Made by a program: the position numbers and the translations under genes. The notes beneath the pieces are model-generated. The model did no database searches. It was not told the origin of the DNA and was given only the letters and a program-made list of their open reading frames with translations. A DNA stretch of 64,000 nt, from assembly GCA_032433765.1 (NCBI GenBank), contig JAVIAB010000160.1, forward strand, positions 39,030,417 through 39,094,416. Direction: 5' to 3'. Positions 1-11,508 of this stretch are shown in pieces (the stretch's first letter is position 1; each line of letters opens with the position of its first letter). This DNA is from Megaustenia siamemsis. Lineage: Eukaryota; Mollusca; Gastropoda; Stylommatophora; Ariophantidae.

Positions 1-1320
1 TGTACCCAGAGAACTTGGTGTCTGGGGTTGACCTAGGGTACTTATTGTCTGGAGAGGACCTATAACACTTGGTTCTGGGGTGTGCTAAAAAGATAATGGT
101 GTCTGGTGTGGACCTGGAACACTTGATTTCTGGAGTGGACCTAGAACACTTGATGTCTGGAGTAGACCTAGAACTCTTGATGTCTGGAGTAGACCTAGAA
201 CTCTTGATGTCTGGAGTGGACATAGAACACTTGTTGTCTGGAGTGGACCTAGAACACTTGATGTCTGGAGTGGACCTAGAACACATTGTGTTTGGGGTTT
301 GATCTAGAACATTTGGTTTCTGGGGTGTACTCAGAGAACTTGGTATCTGGCGTGGACCTTGAGTACTTATTGACTGGTGTGGACCTAGAGTACTTATTGA
401 CTGGTGTGGACCTAGAGTACTTATTGACTGGTGTGGACCTAGAGTACTTATTGACTGGTGTGGACCTAGAGTACTTATTGACTGGTGTGGACCTAGAGTA
501 CTTATTGACTGGTGTGGACCTTGAGTACTTATTGACTGGTGTGGACCTAGAGTACTTATTGATTGGTGTGGACCTAGAGTACTTATTGATTGGTGTGGAC
601 CTAGAGTACTTATTGATTGGTGTGGACCTAGAGTACTTATTGATTGGTGTGGACCTAGAGTACTTATTGATTGGTGTGGACCTAGAGTACTTATTGATTG
701 GTGTGGACCTAGAGTACTTATTGACTGGTGTGGACCTAGAGTACTTATTGATTGGTGTGGACCTAGAGTACTTATTGACTGGTGTGGACCTAGAGTACTT
801 ATTGATTGGTGTGGAGCTAGAACAATTCTTGTTTGGGGTTGACTAAAAGAACGTGCTGTATGGAGTTGACCTAAAGCATTTGGTGTCTGTAGTGGACCTA
901 GGGCACTTGGTGTCTGCAGTAGACCTAGGGCACTTGGTGTCTGCAGTGGACCTAGGGAACTTGGTGTCTGTAGTGGACCTAGCGCACTTGGTGTTTGGAG
1001 AAGATCTAGGGCACTTGGTGTCTGTAGTGGATCTAGGGCACTTGGTGTCTGCAGTGGACCTAGAGCACTTGGTGTCTGTAGTGGACCTAGCGCATTTGGT
1101 GTCTGGAGTGGACCTAGGACACTTGTTATCTGGGATAGACCTAGAGCGCTAGGTGTCTGTAGTGGACCTAGGGCACTTGGTGTCTGGGGTAGACCTAGAG
1201 CACTTGGTGTATGGAGTGGACCAAGGGCACTTGGTGTCAGGGGTAGACCTAGCGCACTTGGTGCTGGAGTGGACCTAGAGCACATGGTGTATGGGGTAGA
1301 CCTAGAGCACTTTGTGTCAG
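1..1320. repeat. 27-bp minisatellite, left part
   Basis: This is a tandem array of a 27-bp unit of the type GGTGTGGACCTAGAGTACTT plus seven bases. Because 27 is divisible by three, long frames stay open and read as repeats of a nine-residue motif (GVDLEHLVS-like). There is no start context, splice site or non-repetitive coding sequence, so I treat it as non-coding. Positions about 340-820 are a homogenised block of near-identical units. The flanks are more diverged, with substitutions such as ATAGAA and AGGGCA. The array resumes at 2756 after a LINE insertion and probably continues beyond the left edge of the window. Confidence 0.95.
1309..1320. repeat. Target-site duplication, left copy
   Basis: ACTTTGTGTCAG here is repeated exactly at 2756-2767. 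The two copies bracket the LINE at 1321-2755 and lie within the 27-bp array, as expected for target-primed reverse transcription. Confidence 0.85.
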
Positions 1321-2755
1321 GTGTCTTGGTTAATCCTAATAAAGCATCAGTTTCATGGTTCTCCCTTAACAATCATATCGTTAATACAACCACACCGGTA
1401 GTACGAATTGGAGCTGATGAGGTGACCAGGGACAAGTTGATGACATACCTCGGAGTTAAGTTTGATCGCAGCCTGTGTTTTCGGGACCACGTCGACCATG
1501 TGATAGCAAAATCCCGCAAAGGATTAGCCGCCTTGAAGGTCATGGCAGCTACCAACATCGAGCAGAGGCTACTTATTCTTCTGTTCCAGGGATTAGTCCT
1601 CGCACCAATCGAGTATGCCCTGGCCATTCTTACTGTCAGTACGACTCAAATTGATAGGCTGGAGAAAATACAAAATGAAGCCATGCGCATTATCCTGGGA
1701 TGTACGAGGGACACTCCCTGTGTAGCAATGAGGCATCTTCTTGACTTTCCAACCATGGATGACAGAATTAAGATCTGGAGAGCACGAGCATACCTGAAGA
1801 TTAGTACAGATACAGAGCATCCATTGCACCACGTGCTCAACACAGAGAAAGGTACCAGGCTAAAAAGAGGCAAATCATGGGTGGGCCGGGCAGAAGATGT
1901 CATCAAACAGGTCTGTGGGCTTACCAATATCAGCGTTGGTGAGGAGTGGATACCGGTGCCTACGTCATTCAAGGGAACTTTCTCATGTATTGTCACACTC
2001 GACAGAAAAAGTAGGGAACAGAACCCGGTCGTGGTTAATGCTGAGGTCAACGGTCTCATCTGCGATAATACCGATGAGAAAGATGCAGTCATCTATACAG
2101 ACGGATCTGTAAGACGACACGAAAGAAGTGCATGGGCATTTACAGCATGCTCGGCAGGCAGAATAGCCAAGGAAGACAGTGGTGCATACGCCATGACCAC
2201 AAGTAGCAGGGCAATGGAGGTGATGGCAGTGACTAATGCATTCAAATGGTTAGAGTCACAAGACTACATCCACGCATGTATACTGAGTGATTCGATGAGC
2301 ATGATAAAAAAGTGGAGCCGGGCTCTGTACGCATGCAATGGGTAGAGTCGTTGCAGAAATCAAAATACGTAATGTCACCTTTGTCTATGTCCCTGGACAT
2401 GCGGGAGTACGGGGAAATGAGAGAGCGGACAGGTTGGCTAGCTGCGCTGTCGTTGAGGACGGGCAACCGATGGATCGGGCGGACATCATCAATGCCCTTC
2501 GAGATGTGGAAAGAGCACAGGACTTCGACAAACACAGATCAACGTCACTTCTTCGGATGATGGAAATGGGAGTTAAGATGGGCACAGCCAGAAATGAGAA
2601 ACTTGGTGGCCGTGTAAGAAGACTTATCAACCAACATAGAACTGGAGTCGTCAGTCGCTGGACACTGAGGGAATTGCTGAGGAGGGGATCTGAGCACCTA
2701 TGGACATGTTCGGAGTGCAATGATGATGACCCGCAAATAACTCAATAACTCAATA
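1321..2755 (+). mobile_element. 5'-truncated LINE 3' half: RT thumb and RNase H
   Basis: This is the 3' half of a non-LTR retrotransposon polyprotein. From about 1330 to 2340 it reads as the connection/thumb region of a reverse transcriptase (YLGVKFD, then KIQNEAMRIILGC), followed by an RNase H fold. The visible RNase H motifs are YTDGSV, SRAMEV, LSDSMSM and, after a frame change, VPGHAGVRGNERADRLA at about 2390-2440. They supply the expected acidic and histidine residues. The frame is broken twice, near the A-run at 2306-2311 and again near 2355, so this copy is dead. It ends in a short repeat of AATAACTC. A 12-bp target duplication (1309-1320 and 2756-2767) fixes both ends and shows that it inserted into the 27-bp satellite. 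The domain order fits the RNase-H-bearing I-like superfamily; the exact clade is not determined. Confidence 0.88.
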
Positions 2756-3495
2756 ACTTTGTGTCAGTTGTGGACCTAGAACACATGGTGTCTATAGTGG
2801 ACCTAGAACACTTGATGTCTGGAGTGGACCTACAACACTTGGTGTATGGGGTTGACCTAGAGTGCTTAGTGTCTGGGGTTGACCTAGAGCACTTGGAGTC
2901 TGGGTTGAATCTTGAATACTTGGTGTCTGGGGTTGACCTAGAGCACATGGTGTCTGGGGTTGATTTGGAGCATTAGAAATCTGGGTTTGTATAGAGCACT
3001 TGGTCTTTGGGGTTGAATTAGAGCAATGGTGTTGTGGTTGACCTAGAGCACTTGGTGTCTGGGGTTGATCTAGAGCACTTGGTGTCTGGGGTGGACCTAG
3101 AGCACTTGTTGTCTGGGGTGGACCTTGTGCACTTGATTTCTGGGATTGACTTAAAGCACTTGGAATCCAGGGTGAATCAAGAGCACTTGGTGTCTGTGGT
3201 GAATCTAGAGCACTTGGTTTCTGGGGTTGACATAGAGCACTTACGGTCTGGTGTGAATATAGAGCACTTGGTTTCTGGGGTTGACTTAGAGCACTTACGG
3301 TATGGGGTGAATATAGAGCACTTGGTTTCTGGGGTTGACATAGAGCACTTACGGTCTGGGGTGAATATAGAGCACTTGGTTTCTGGGGTTGACATAGAGC
3401 ACTTACGGTCTGGGGTGAATATAGAGCACTTGGTTTCTGGGGTTGACTTAGAGCACTTACGGTCTGGGGTGAATATAGAGCACTTGGTACTTAAC
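2756..3495. repeat. 27-bp minisatellite, right part, with 54-bp dimers
   Basis: The 27-bp array of 1-1320 continues here. The start (2756-2767) is the second copy of the LINE target duplication. From about 3215 to 3490 the units alternate between two variants (one with CATAGAGCACTTACGG, the other with AATATAGAGCACTTGGTT), giving a 54-bp higher-order unit repeated about five times. The array stops abruptly at about 3495. Confidence 0.93.
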
Positions 3496-3877
3496 AGTAA
3501 ATAGATTACTTAGCAGTTGGGACACGTCAGGAGCACGTGGTATTCGAAACAGTTATAAATAGTTCGTTCCTAGAACGAATGACAGTACCCAAAGAGTCAT
3601 TATTTGCCTACTTTCTTTAATTGGGACACCCGCAGTATTACTCAATTAGTCCGCAGCGTAGCAGATGTGGGAGAGGAAATAGTGTGAGACAGCTACGAGT
3701 AGCATCAAAGTGAAGTTATCAGAATGTGTAGTGGAGAAGTAAATCAAGATACGAAGACGTCCCTTAGAATAGAAGAGAACAATTGGATTGCATTTGTTTT
3801 TGATTATAGAGATATCAATGGAGGGAAGCACTAAGGTGGTTTGATGCTTCAAATCAAATTAGACTAAATCAAGTTAG
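3496..3877. other. Single-copy spacer, nothing recognised
   Basis: This is non-repetitive sequence between the 27-bp satellite and the TTTC microsatellite. I see no coding exon, RNA gene or transposon motif in it. Confidence 0.6.
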
Positions 3878-4336
<459 letters not shown>

Positions 4337-4769
4337 CTAATTTCTTTCAGCGCATATTCTGTTGGCAGTCTGTATCACGAAACTTCACTTAGTACTATCG
4401 CATTGCGGCATGGCAGGGAATACAATAAAACAGATAGTTTTGGTTTAGGATAGTTAGCTATAGAGAGGGACCAGGTAATAAAACAATATACTTTAAAATG
4501 CAGAGAACTACTCAATGTAATTGGAGTGAGCGGAATTGCTTGAATAATGGATTGCTAGACTGACTAATACAAATTATCTTCAGACTCGGAGCAGATTAAC
4601 CAGCCTGTTGTATACGGATTGAGTCAGATGGTTTAGGGACAATTTCAGTAAAACACACAAGCATTTAGGAGTACCGGCCACGCGATTGATTTACTTGCGT
4701 CTTGATGTTACCACCTCAACCATCATGAAACAGGACAAAAAGTCATTTTGAGATCGCCTGAATAACTCA
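4337..4769. other. Spacer, nothing recognised
   Basis: AT-rich sequence without an open frame of interest, tandem repeat or recognisable transposon motif. Confidence 0.5.
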
Positions 4770-5235
4770 GGCCAAAATAGCATTTCAGAAAATGAAAAAT
4801 GTCTTATGCAACAAGTCTATGTTAAAGGAAGAAAGAATGAGTTTTTATCGGTGATATATAGAGCCAATTCTGACTTATGGAAGCGAGTCATGGACAGTAA
4901 ACAAACAAATAAAAAAAAAAACGATTACCGGCCAGAAAAATTCTCAGAAGAAGAATGTTGAAAGTTCACTGGACAGCTAAAAAGACCAACGAGGACATTC
5001 TCAAAGAGACCAACACAAAAAGGGAGCTTCTAAGAAACATCAGAAAGAAACAATCAACATTTTTCGGGCACATCATGAGAAGAGGAAAGTTGGAATACTT
5101 GGTTACAACTGGCAAAATATAAGGAAAGAGAGAATGCGGATGACAAAGAGAGAAGATACAAGATAGTTTGGTGTCATGGCATGAGAAACAGTCAACAACA
5201 GAACTGATGATTATGGTGATGATGACGATGTTGAA
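4770..5235 (+). mobile_element. LINE 3'-end fragment (family ending in GAT repeats)
   Basis: This is a decayed C-terminal part of a LINE reverse transcriptase. Readable pieces are AKIAFQKMKN, EPILTYGSESWTVNKQ (in a broken frame), KRELLRNIRKKQSTFFGHI and RRGKLEYLVTTGKI. The same order of peptides occurs at 33330-33785 (plus), and the minus-strand copies at 26010-26594, 46883-47345 and 53380-53880 carry overlapping parts. It is interrupted by stops and an A-run at about 4911-4920. The end grades into a short GATGATGATG run at 5218-5230, which matches the family's microsatellite tail. Confidence 0.8.
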
Positions 5236-5321
5236 AAGACTTTAAGCTGAAGAAAAATAACAATTAGAATGAGTAGATGCAGAATCGTCACATATTAGAT
5301 GCACGGGGGAGGGGGGTGACG

Positions 5322-5545
5322 GAACTGGGTGGTCTATAGGTAAAGCATTAGCCTCTGGACAGTAAGGTCCCGGGTTCGATTCTCGTCACAGACCGTGGGG
5401 ACATTCAGTTCGAATCTGTGTCGATGTCTTTACTCTCTCCTGGTCTCTGGGTAGTGAGATGTCTAGCCCTCTCGAATACCGGCAAAAAGAGGAAATCCCG
5501 TGTTCACTCGCGCACATGCACCCAAGGCAGGAAAAACTTGAAAGA
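5322..5545 (+). mobile_element. tRNA-derived SINE, family B
   Basis: The head resembles a tRNA: GGTCTATAGGTAAAGCATTAG, then GGGTTCGATTCTCG, which is a near-consensus RNA polymerase III B box. The body continues for about 150 bp to a stretch ending near GCGCACATGCACCC. A second, diverged copy with the same head and a matching 3' half lies at 14382-14635. There is no intact cloverleaf, so it is not a functional tRNA gene. Confidence 0.7.
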
Positions 5546-5588
5546 AAAAAACGTGGGATATATGAACAAATTGCTAAGTAAATCTACT

Positions 5589-6160
5589 TATAGGAGGAAC
5601 ATACAATGATACCAAAATAAGGATATCAAAAGCAAGAGGAGCATTTATTGCACTGGGAAACATATGGAAATCCAAAGAAATTAGGTTCAATACAAAAATA
5701 ATAATTTTCAACTCCAATGTTAACTCAGTCCTATTATATGGCTGTGAAACATGGAGAACAACACAGTTGACAATCATGAAGAAACAGGCTTTCATTAATG
5801 GATGCTTACGCAGAATGAAAGGATGGAAATGGCAGGACAAATTCACTAACATAGAATTATGGAAATGTACATGTCAAATACCAGTGGATAAAGAGATACA
5901 GCGAAGACGATGGCGCTGGATAGGACACATACTGCGGAAGCCAACTGAGAGTATTACACAACAGGCCCTTTTTGGAATCCACAGGGGAAAAGACAAAGAG
6001 GAAGACCAAGGAATTCTTGGAGAAGACAGATCTAAGCAGAGATGAAGATGATGGGGAAGACATGGAATGATCTTAAAAGAATGGCAAAAAACAGAACGAC
6101 TTGGAAAGTGTTTTGTTGAAGACCTTTGCTCCACAGGGAGCTGAAAGGTAGAAGAAGAAG
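5589..6160 (+). mobile_element. 5'-truncated LINE with (GAA)n tail
   Basis: This is the C-terminal reverse transcriptase region of an RTE-like LINE. Readable residues include VLLYGCETWRTTQ, FINGCLRRMKGWKW, NIELWKC, EIQRRRWRWIGHILRKP and a KDKEEDQGILGEDR stretch. The 3' end (GACATGGAATGATCTTAAAA, then CTATGCTCCACAGGGAGCTG-like sequence) closes with GAAGAAGAAG. The same end occurs at 16652-16755 (plus) and 32721-33235 (minus). A probable 9-bp target duplication, AAATCTACT, stands at 5580-5588 and 6161-6169. The copy is non-functional because it starts well inside the palm/thumb region. Confidence 0.85.
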
Positions 6161-6494
6161 AAATCTACTCATGCCGAAGACGGGTGGGTTGGGCGTATAG
6201 ACGCATATATTGTGGTTTAGACGTAAACTAGCGACACGACGCATTAACGCCTACTAACGGGTTAAACCGGCAAGAAAGCGTGAAAAAGATACACTTCTGT
6301 GCACATACGAGAATTGTCAAAAAAAGGCAAAATTGCAGAAAATATCCGTAGACACCTTATTCGACCAAGTGAGAAGAATAGATTGAACCAAAGATTCAAC
6401 ATCACGATTAAAGCTGTCTAGGGAAATACTGTCAAACTCATCAAGAGTTAAATTCATCAGGACTTCTTTATTTGGATAGAAATACCAATACGCA
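6161..6494. other. Spacer, nothing recognised
   Basis: Sequence downstream of the LINE insertion, with no gene or repeat identified. Confidence 0.5.
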
Positions 6495-6690
6495 GAACAT
6501 AAAAAAGAAGAAAGAAAAGAAGGAAGGATGAAAGAAAGGAAGGAAGGAAGGAAGAAAGAATTGATGGAGGAAGGAAGGAAGGAAGGAAGGAATGAAGAAA
6601 GGAAGGAAGGAAGGAAGGAAGGAAGGAAGGAAGGAAGGAAGGAAGGAAGGAAGGAAGGAAGGAAGGAAGGAAGGAAGGAAGGAAGGGAAA
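6495..6690. repeat. (GGAA)n microsatellite
   Basis: GGAA repeats with GAAA/GAAT interruptions up to about 6600, then nearly pure to 6690. Confidence 0.97.
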
Positions 6691-7104
6691 TCACGAAGAA
6701 TCAATCTGTGATAGATGATGTAGATTTTTATTACATTAAAAAAAAATTACTATTACCAATAAATAAATTAATTAAAAACTGTGGTTAATATATTTCTTAT
6801 GTTTAATTCTCATATGTCATAAACTTCATAACACAGGATATGCCAAAATTACGTTAATACCTCGGCGGGGTAAAAAAAAAAACTTGTAAAGTTATTTTCG
6901 TAATTTTATCAGGTGTAATGGTTGACTGGTGAACGCTGGAAGTAAAAAATGTGCTGACACGTTAGATAGGAGCGTTTTGTTTGCTATTATTTCATACTCT
7001 ACTGGAAATGGTAAAAGTTTCTGGGGTTCGCTGCTTATATTACTGAATACATGTTTCTCCAATCATGTGTTAGCTCCTTTTGAATATGGATTCTAATTCA
7101 CATT
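6691..7104. other. AT-rich spacer
   Basis: Rich in A-runs and TAAATAAATTAATT-like sequence. No gene is seen. Confidence 0.5.
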
Positions 7105-8141
7105 TTTGTTATTATTACTACTGCAACAACTACTACCACCACAATTACTGCTACCACTATTATTACTACTGCAACAACTACTACAACCGCAATTATTGCT
7201 ACTACTATTATTAATACTGCAACAACTACTACCACCATAATTACTGCTACCACTATTATTACTACTGCAACAACTACTACCACCATAATTACTGCTACCA
7301 CTATTATTACTACTGCAACAACTACTACCACCATAATTACTGCTACCACTATTATTACTACTGCAACAACTACTACCACCATAATTACTGCTACCACTAT
7401 TATTACTACTGCAACAACTACTACCACCATAATTACTGCTACCACTATTATTACTACTGCAACAACTACTACCACCACAATTATTGCTACCACTATTATT
7501 ACTACTGCAACAACTACTACCATCACAATTATTGCTACTACTATTATTACTACTGCAACAACTACTACCATCACAATTATTGCTACTACTATTATTACTA
7601 CTGCAACAACTACTACCACCACAATTATTGCTACCACTATTATTACTACTGCAACAACTACTACCACCATAATTACTGCTACCACTATTATTACTACTGC
7701 AACAACTACTACCATCACAATTATTGCTACTACTATTATTACTACTGCCACAACTACTACCACCACAATTATTGCTACCACTATTATTACTACTGCAACA
7801 ACTACTACCACCACAATTATTGCTACCACTATTATTACTACTGCCACTACTACTACCACCACAATTATTGCTACCACTATTATTACTACTACCACCACAA
7901 TTATTGCTACCACTATTATTACTACTGCAACAACTAGTACCACCACAATTATTGCTACCACTATTATTACTACTGCAACAACTAGTACCACCACAATTAT
8001 TGCTCCCACTATTATTACTACTACCACCACAATTATTGCTACCACTATTATTACTACTGCAACAACTAGTACCACCACAATTATTGCTACCACTATTATT
8101 ACTACTGCCACTATTATTACTACTACCAGTACTACTGCTAC
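7105..8141. repeat. 48-bp minisatellite built entirely of trinucleotides
   Basis: About 21 copies of a 48-bp unit made only of triplets (ATT ATT ACT ACT GCA ACA ACT ACT ACC ACC and so on). Some units have lost one or more triplets at about 7845-7900 and 8010-8030. The period is a multiple of three, so frames stay open on both strands, giving V/I-rich and L-rich phantom peptides. The array runs directly into a LINE 3' tail at 8142. Confidence 0.95.
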
Positions 8142-8182
8142 TCGACGCTAAAAGGCAAACAAGGAAGGATAGAAGAAGAGCA
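8142..8182 (+). mobile_element. LINE 3'-terminal stub
   Basis: CGACGCTAAAAGGCAAACAA and the following GGAAGGATAGAAGAAGA match the 3' terminus seen at about 27825-27862 (plus) and, reversed, at the low-coordinate end of 24150-24645. Only the tail remains, attached to the 48-bp array. Confidence 0.6.
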
Positions 8183-8252
8183 CGTGGAATAGTTAAGTGT
8201 ATGCAAACATCTAGAGAGCAATGACAGGGAGCTTGAACATGATTTTAGTAAT

Positions 8253-8501
8253 ATGGTTAGAACAAATAAAAGAATATCTATATAACAATTATTATTGTCG
8301 TGTGGTTAGAACTAATCAAAGAATATCTATAGAACAATTATTGTTGTAGTGTGGTTAGAACTAATCAAAGAATATCTATAGAACAACTATTATTGTCGTG
8401 TGGTTAGAACTAATCAAAGAACATCTAAAGAACAATTATTGTTGTAGTGTGGTTAGAACTAATCAAAGAACATCTAAAGAACAATTATTGTTGTAGTGTA
8501 G
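8253..8501. repeat. 49-bp tandem repeat, five copies
   Basis: Unit: TGGTTAGAACTAATCAAAGA followed by ATATCTATAGAACAATTATTGTTGTAGTG. Unit ends alternate between GTCGTG (first and third) and GTAGTG (second, fourth and fifth). Confidence 0.9.
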
Positions 8502-8524
8502 ATTCTAGCTTGACTAATGACAAT

Positions 8525-8573
8525 AGAACTTCCGGCTTACTCCAAGTAAGACATGGAGTAAACCGGAAGTTCT
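8525..8573. repeat. 20-bp inverted repeat, 9-nt loop
   Basis: The arms at 8525-8544 (AGAACTTCCGGCTTACTCCA) and 8554-8573 (TGGAGTAAACCGGAAGTTCT) pair at 19 of 20 positions by Watson-Crick rules. The remaining position is a G-T wobble in one orientation. The loop is AGTAAGACA. Pairing does not continue outside the arms, so the hairpin is only 49 nt, shorter than a typical microRNA precursor. Confidence 0.85.
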
Positions 8574-8870
8574 TTATCTCTAGTGCTTATCACCGATATT
8601 TATAGAAAACGTAAAAAAAAAAAAGTCAAAACCATGAATTAAAATTGTATTCAAAACGTTTTTCAGATAACTAAACCTTGATAGTAGATACAGCTAAGAT
8701 CAAACAACATTCAAACGAGCACTGAAAAAAACATAAACTAAAAGTCACGCCGACAGGAACGAAGCAATAGAACGCAGATATAGCTGTGGAGATCCAGCAC
8801 ATACAGCTGGAAGCAATATAAAATATACAAATATATATAAATATAATATTAATGGCAAACTGGACAAAAA

Positions 8871-9015
8871 ATTACGCCCGTGCCGCTTTACTTTCCTAGA
8901 AAAAAATCCGGTACCCATTAAAGGCTGTGTGAAACCGGGGCCGTCGGTTGGGATCGAATCCTACCTCTTGTCCTTTGTAGTCCAGTTCACTAACCACTGA
9001 GCTATCGCGGCTCCC
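8871..9015 (-). mobile_element. tRNA-derived SINE, family A, 3'-truncated copy
   Basis: Read on the minus strand it begins GGGAGCCGCGATAGCTCAGT, continues with an A-box-like GGTTAGTGAACTGG and a B-box-like GGATTCGATCCC region, and ends near GGGCGTAAT. Full copies at 22224-22482, 43072-43331 and 53901-54150 extend a further 110 bp, so this one lacks the 3' part. Confidence 0.88.
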
Positions 9016-9369
9016 GGATAATTGCAGTGAGACATGAAAAATAGTGAAAAAGCTGCTCTTCTCGTTTAACGTAAATGGTAGTACCAAGCTAATATCAGAT
9101 GTTACTTTCACTTTCTATGCGTTGCTACAAGTGACCATTCGTAACAAATCAGAAACGGAAATGTGTCACCACAAAAAAAAAAAAAGAATGTTTGAGGAAA
9201 GCAGCCAGATGGATCAGAAGAAATAAAAGTCGAAATTAAATTATAAGTGAAAAAAAAAAAAAAATCTTCATAGAACTGATTTGGAACAGAGTAAAAATTA
9301 TTGTTTGTTTTAGTCTTTACAGAAATTAGATTTCAGTAGATTAAAAAAGACATGTCTTATGCATTTTCT
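9016..9369. other. Spacer with A-runs
   Basis: Contains long A-runs at about 9172-9184 and 9250-9264. No gene is seen. Confidence 0.5.
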
Positions 9370-9514
9370 CGTGTGCTGAGACTGCGATGATGGGGACTAT
9401 AGCTACTTTCTTTGTTTGAGAAATGGGATAGTAATTTGGATGATTCCACTGGCACGGGCGGCTGAGCAATTATGGATTTTAATTCGTTTGCAGTGATACC
9501 GGGGCCTTCCATAA
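9370..9514 (-). repeat. Unclassified dispersed repeat Y, partial copy
   Basis: The reverse complement matches 55551-55700 and 62284-62430: a core GGCCCCGGTATCACTGCAAA, then AATTAAAATCCATAATTGCT and GCCCGTGCCAG. No protein-coding or tRNA-like features are visible, so the class is unknown. Confidence 0.75.
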
Positions 9515-9940
9515 CTAAAGCACTAAAGTCTTTACAGACAGTGCAGCTGCTACAATATCGTTCTTAGCTTACTTTGACACTTTTTGTTTGTTTGTTTTCT
9601 TGTATTAATTAAAGTAAACTAGAGGAACGAAGCGACTATACGTGACCGCTTGTAAGTGAAGTCGCTTGGAAATGTCGCTTGTACAGCCAAGTGTGGCTTG
9701 CTAACTCCATAGATCATCAATGCCGAACTATATGGCGGGGGTCTATGCAGAAAATGCAGTCGCTTAAACAGTTTCGGGCGCCTTGTTTGTTTTCTGTGCG
9801 CTATGTTTGTTTTCTGTATGCATCGTTTCATTTATGTGTGATATGGTTTCTGTACTTTTATGGCTGTTTTGTGTGATTTACTTTCTTTGTGCTATGTTTT
9901 TTTTTTTTAATTTTTTTAAAATGGCGTTCGCTAGCTTTTA
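9515..9940. other. Spacer, nothing recognised
   Basis: Low-complexity T-rich stretches near 9840-9920. No supported gene. Confidence 0.45.
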
Positions 9941-9943
9941 CCT

Positions 9944-9970
9944 CTGATGAAGTCCCTAGAGACTAGGAAC
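9944..9970 (+). other. Diverged hammerhead-like core motif
   Basis: CTGATGAAGTCC is followed by a short spacer and GACTAGGAAC. The first block is a consensus CUGANGA box, but the expected GAAA box reads GGAA. This is a weak relative of the motifs at 25758, 26671 and 34189. Confidence 0.3.
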
Positions 9971-10154
9971 TGAATTTTGCGTGTTAATCCGTTTTTCCTT
10001 GTCAGCCGTGTACACAGGGGTCCCTCGCCGCAAAGGCAGATAGCACCGTCTTGGAGGTACTCATATTTTTTCCCGTCGATGAGTAATTGACGTGTCAAGC
10101 CGGGCTTTGCTGCTGAGACCAGGGATGGTTGCCTAGAGACCAACCAGTCCCCTG

Positions 10155-11508
10155 TGAACTGTTTGTTTTCTGTGTGCATTGTGTGATTTCTGTGTGATTA
10201 GTTTTCTGTGTGTTATGCTTGTTTTCTGTGTGATTTATTTGGTTTCTGTGTGATTTGTTTTCTGTGTGTTATGCTTGTTTTCTGTGTGATTTGTTTGTTT
10301 TCTTTGTGATTTGTTTTCTGTGTGATTTGTTTTCTGTGTGTTATGCTTGTTTTCTGTGTGATTTGTTTGGTTTCTGTGTGCTCTGTTTGTTAATATGTGA
10401 TTTGTTTGTTTTGTGTGTGTGTGTGTGTTATGATTGTTTTCTGTGTGATTTGCTTGTTTTCTGTGTGTTATGTTTGTTTTTTATGTTATTTGTTTCTTCT
10501 TTTCTGTGTGATTTGTTTGTTTTCTGTGTGATTTGTTTGTTTTGTATGTTATGCTTGTTTTATGTGTGATTTGTTTGTTTTCTATATGATTTGTTTGTTG
10601 TCTGTGTGATCTGTTTGTTTTCTGTGTGTTATGTTTGTTTTCTATGTTATTTGTTTATTTTCTGTGTGATTTATTTGTTTTATGTGTGATTTCTTTGTTT
10701 GTGTGTGTGTGTGTTATGATTGTTTTCTGTGTGATTTATTTGTTTTATGTGTGATTTGTTTGTTTTTGTGTGCGTGTTTGTGTTATGATTGTTTTCTGTG
10801 TGATTTGCTTGTTTTCTGTGTGTTATGTTTATTTTTTATGTTACTTGTTTCTTCTTTTCTGTGTGATTTGTTTGTTTTCTATATGATTTGTTTGTTGGCT
10901 GTGTGATTTGTTTGTTTTCTATGTGGTTTGTTTGTTTGTGTGTGTGTGTTATGATTGTTTTCTGTGATTTGTTTGTTTTCTCTGCGTTATGTTTGTTTTC
11001 TCTGTGATTTGTTTGTTTTTTCTGTGATTTGTTTGTTTTCTCTGTATTATGTTTGGTTTTTATGTTATTCATTTGTTTTCTGTGTGAATTGTTTGTTTTC
11101 TGTGTGATTTTTTTGTTTTCTTTTTGTTATGTTTGTTTTATGTGTGATCTGTTTTCGGTGTGATTTGTTTGTTTACTGTGTGATTTGTTTGTTTTCTATA
11201 TGATTTGTTTGTTTTCTGTGTGTTGTGTTAATCATGTGTGCTATGTTTCTTTTCAGTGGGATGTTTTAGCTCTCTGAGTGCCTTATTTGTTTTTTGTGTG
11301 TTATGTTTGTTTCTGTGTGATTTGATTGTTTTCTGTGTGATGTGTTTGTTTTATGTGTGATTTGTTTGTTTTCTATATGATTTGTTTGTTATCTGTGTGG
11401 ATTGTTTGTTTTCTGTGTAATTTGTTTGTTTTCTATTTGAATTGTTTGTTTTCTGTGTGACTTGTTTATTTTCTGTGTGAATTGTTTGTTTTCTGTGTGA
11501 ATTGTTCA
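10155..11508. repeat. 20-bp degenerate minisatellite (TGTGTGATTTGTTTGTTTTC)
   Basis: About 1.35 kb of variants of a 20-bp unit, with alternatives such as TGTGTGTTATGCTTGTTTTC and local GT expansions near 10415, 10695 and 10935. There is no coding sequence. Confidence 0.93.

Noticed and set aside
286..846. Long open frame of nine-residue repeats (GVDLEYLLT)
   Set aside because: The period of 27 bp is a multiple of three, so an open frame is expected. No start context, splice sites or non-repeat sequence; the frame also runs into an inserted LINE.
7098..8111. 337-codon V/I-rich frame resembling a membrane protein
   Set aside because: It is the 48-bp triplet satellite read on the minus strand.
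9931..10179. 82-codon minus-strand frame with GKKYEYLQDGAICLCGEG
   Set aside because: Looks protein-like, but no family is recognised, no splice or start support exists, and it overlaps the edge of the 20-bp satellite.
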